From GCA-2401155 sp045047085 (GTDB taxonomy: Bacteria; Pseudomonadota; Alphaproteobacteria; Rhizobiales; Rhizobiaceae): 15,976 nt of DNA. The notes below the pieces were generated by a model. The model had not been told where the DNA came from. It saw only the letters and a list, made by a program, of their open reading frames with translations, and made no database searches. Below, one piece after another: positions 14,360-15,976 of this stretch (its first letter is position 1; every line of letters starts with the position of its first letter). The stretch is taken from contig JASFYT010000074.1 in assembly GCA_045047085.1 (NCBI GenBank), positions 1-15,976 of the forward strand, given 5' to 3'. The translations under genes were made by a program, and so were the position numbers.

Positions 14360-14803
14360 TCAACCCTGTCCCAAACGCCCCTGATAGGTTTCTTCCTTCG
14401 GTACGCGGTACATCCATTGATCAACTGGTTGGCGCTCGCTTAGGGCTTTGTCTATGGCCACTTCGTCAAACCCTGATTTGCGGGCCATTGCGTATTGGTC
14501 GGCCAATACGTGTCCGGTGGCACGAAGGACGCCTTTATAGCCTTTTTGGCGCAATTGTCTTGCCAAGCTGAACCCGCGCCCGTCGGCAAAGCTATTGAAT
14601 TGCACGCTGACCAATGCCAGATTTTCGAAATGTTGAACAAGTTCGTTCACACTGGCATCCGGTGGCAGGTCAACGCCGACCAGCTTGTTTTGGTCACCTG
14701 CTTCACCTGCTAACAGGCTTTCGAGTGAGAAAATTTGCCGATCGGAATGTTCCTCTGACCAATTGTCTGCACCGAAGCCATCGTCGTTTACAATTATCGT
14801 CAT
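14360..14803 (-). CDS. DUF934 protein of the sulfite-reduction operon
   Basis: A 147-residue soluble protein of the DUF934 family. The key conserved stretch is LVSVQFNSFADGRGFSLARQ (64-83), followed by LRQKGYKGVLRATGHVLADQ and GFDEVAID. Genes of this family are nearly always placed next to sulfite reductase and cysH genes, and the product is annotated as a protein probably involved in sulfite reduction; no biochemical role is proven. The frame runs 26 codons further upstream inside cysH, but the ATG at 14801-14803 overlaps the cysH stop by one base (TAATG) and gives the family N-terminus MTIIVNDDGF. It is the last gene of the cysI-cysH-DUF934 run, so it is expected to be co-regulated with sulfate assimilation. 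Confidence 0.88.
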   Translation of the reverse strand: MTIIVNDDGFGADNWSEEHSDRQIFSLESLLAGEAGDQNKLVGVDLPPDASVNELVQHFENLALVSVQFNSFADGRGFSLARQLRQKGYKGVLRATGHVLADQYAMARKSGFDEVAIDKALSERQPVDQWMYRVPKEETYQGRLGQG

Positions 14804-15564
14804 TAAATTTGTCCACCAAAGGCTGTATCTGGCGCGGTTTCTGTGTGAATTCCGCATTCGGTTTTTTCGCTGTTCCGCCATCTGCCGGAACGGGGGTCTT
14901 CGCCTTCTGCAACCGGGGTTGTGCAGGGTTCACAACCGATTGAGGCGAAGCCCTTCGCTACCAGCGGGTGACGCGGAAGATCGAGCATATCAATATACTG
15001 GCGCAGCTCCGCATGGTTCCATTCGGCCAGCGGGTTGAGCTTGAAACGACCATCATCACCCTGTTCTAGCGGCTGTAATTGTGCGCGCGTATCGCTTTGA
15101 TGACGTTTGCGGCCGCTAATCCATGCGTCATAACCTTCGAGCGCCTGATTTAGAGGCTCTGTTTTGCGCAATGTGCAGCACGAGCCTTGATCACCGTTGT
15201 GTAAATCACCATTGGGATCGCGCAGGCTTACCTGATGCTCGTCTGGCACAATGGTTTGCACGTTGGTCAGGCCGAGGCGGTAAGCAACCGTGCGTTGATA
15301 ATCCAGAGTTTCGCGAAACAGGAATTGGGTATCGAGAAACAAAACCGGCAGGGATTTGTCGATTTTGGAAATCATGTGCAGCAGCACAACAGATTCTGCT
15401 CCGAAGGAAGAAACCATCGCGATGCGGCTTCTAAACATTTCTTCGATTGCCTTTTTCAGCAGGTTTTGCGGCGAAAGGCCTTCAAGGTTGTACAGATTGC
15501 TAAGTGCTGAGGCATCAGTTTCTGATTTGAAGACAGTCGCATTATCTGGCAATTTATGCAGCAT
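14803..15564 (-). CDS. cysH: Adenylyl-sulfate (APS) reductase, iron-sulfur type CysH
   Basis: A 253-residue assimilatory sulfonucleotide reductase that reduces activated sulfate to sulfite with thioredoxin-type electrons. Residues 47-60 (RIAMVSSFGAESVV) form the nucleotide-binding PP-loop; LFLDTQFLFRETLDY (75-89) and ISGRKRHQSDTR (149-160) are the substrate-contacting segments. The catalytic cysteine is C237 in TECGIH near the C-terminus. The pairs C129-C130 (GSCCTLRK) and C211-x-x-C214 (GCEPCTTP) are the ligand set of a [4Fe-4S] cluster. In this family the cluster marks enzymes that use APS, rather than the cluster-free PAPS reductases of enterobacteria. AAGGAGG (complement 15571-15577) stands six bases before the ATG and lies inside the cysI coding region; the genes overlap by 11 bases. 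Coupled translation with cysI and DUF934 is likely. Confidence 0.94.
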   Translation of the reverse strand: MLHKLPDNATVFKSETDASALSNLYNLEGLSPQNLLKKAIEEMFRSRIAMVSSFGAESVVLLHMISKIDKSLPVLFLDTQFLFRETLDYQRTVAYRLGLTNVQTIVPDEHQVSLRDPNGDLHNGDQGSCCTLRKTEPLNQALEGYDAWISGRKRHQSDTRAQLQPLEQGDDGRFKLNPLAEWNHAELRQYIDMLDLPRHPLVAKGFASIGCEPCTTPVAEGEDPRSGRWRNSEKTECGIHTETAPDTAFGGQI

Positions 15565-15976
15565 TTGCGGCCTCCTTGGGTGCTTCTAAACGTGCGTTTT
15601 CGCCGTAGAGAGCGGTTTTGAACGGGTTTGCTCCAACGCGCCGGTAAGCCTCCAGAAACGTTTCGTCCGTTCCTTCGCGCAAGCCCATATAACAATCCAC
15701 AATGCGTTCGATAGCCGGGATAATTTCATCAGAACTAAACCCCGGACCGACACGCTCGCCAATTGAAGCGGTTTGGGTACCATCGCCACCCAGAGTTATC
15801 TGATAATTTTCCACGCCAGCCTTATCAAGGCCCAGTATTCCGATATGACCCACATGGTGGTGTCCACACGCATTGATGCAGCCGGAAATTTTGATTTTTA
15901 ACGGGCCGATATCTCGGGCCAGCTTCATGTCTTCAAAACTCTCGGCAATTTCTTGCGCAATCGGAATGGAGCGGGC
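15554..15976 (-). CDS. cysI: Siroheme nitrite/sulfite reductase, C-terminal part (cut by window edge)
   Basis: The last 140 codons of a larger gene that continues beyond base 15976; the frame is open to the edge and reads ARSIPIAQEIAESFEDMKLA there. The diagnostic segment LKIKISGCINACGHHHVGHI carries the C-x3-C half of the [4Fe-4S]/siroheme ligand set, and GILGLDKAGVENYQITLGGD matches the C-terminal domain of ferredoxin-type sulfite reductases. With cysH and DUF934 directly downstream, assimilatory sulfite reduction to sulfide is far more likely than nitrite reduction. The hidden N-terminal part should hold the first siroheme half-domain and the other two cluster cysteines. An apparent internal ATG at 15926-15928 is not the start, because homology runs past it to the edge. 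Confidence 0.92.
   Translation of the reverse strand, partial: ARSIPIAQEIAESFEDMKLARDIGPLKIKISGCINACGHHHVGHIGILGLDKAGVENYQITLGGDGTQTASIGERVGPGFSSDEIIPAIERIVDCYMGLREGTDETFLEAYRRVGANPFKTALYGENARLEAPKEAANAA

Overview
The window reads as a chromosomal stretch of an alphaproteobacterium, most likely a low-GC (roughly mid-40s percent by eye) member of the Rhizobiales/Hyphomicrobiales. Three things point there. The aspartate carbamoyltransferase gene is coupled to a dihydroorotase-like gene that has lost its metal ligands, followed by plsY. There is a DUF6105-like small membrane protein and a DUF2853 protein. The sulfite reductase gene is followed by an iron-sulfur type cysH and a DUF934 gene. The species cannot be named from the sequence alone.

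Layout. (1) 1-2503, minus strand: the tightly packed run pyrB > pyrC' > plsY (plsY cut by the window edge), for pyrimidine synthesis and the first step of phospholipid synthesis. (2) 2638-5222: a plus-strand aidB-like acyl-CoA dehydrogenase gene converging on a minus-strand AEC-family permease gene; the two share the palindromic stop TTAA. (3) 5462-6353: a DUF6105-like membrane protein converging on ruvX (16S rRNA processing nuclease family) with a 59-base coding overlap. (4) 6458-11073, plus strand: PsiE-family membrane protein, UPF0173 metallo-hydrolase, then gatC-gatA-gatB, the full tRNA-dependent amidotransferase. (5) 11074-14353: a looser, accessory-looking segment with an unusual class III nucleotide cyclase fused to a GFA/CENP-V zinc domain, flanked on both sides by inverted repeats, then a DUF2853 gene, a GNAT acetyltransferase and a YcxB-like membrane protein with a recognisable promoter and hairpin. 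(6) 14360-15976, minus strand: the sulfate-assimilation run cysI (C-terminal part only) > cysH > DUF934, translationally coupled by overlaps.

The housekeeping blocks (pyr, ruvX, gat, cys) are intact and densely arranged. The most distinctive item is the cyclase-GFA fusion: every visible cyclase catalytic position and every zinc-binding cysteine is present, so it looks like a working two-domain protein in which a redox- or thiol-type zinc module sits where TPR or other sensor modules usually sit. The second is the pseudo-dihydroorotase, where all recognisable catalytic metal ligands are replaced while the fold is conserved; this fits a structural partner of PyrB. No CRISPR array, insertion sequence, prophage, tRNA or rRNA gene was seen.
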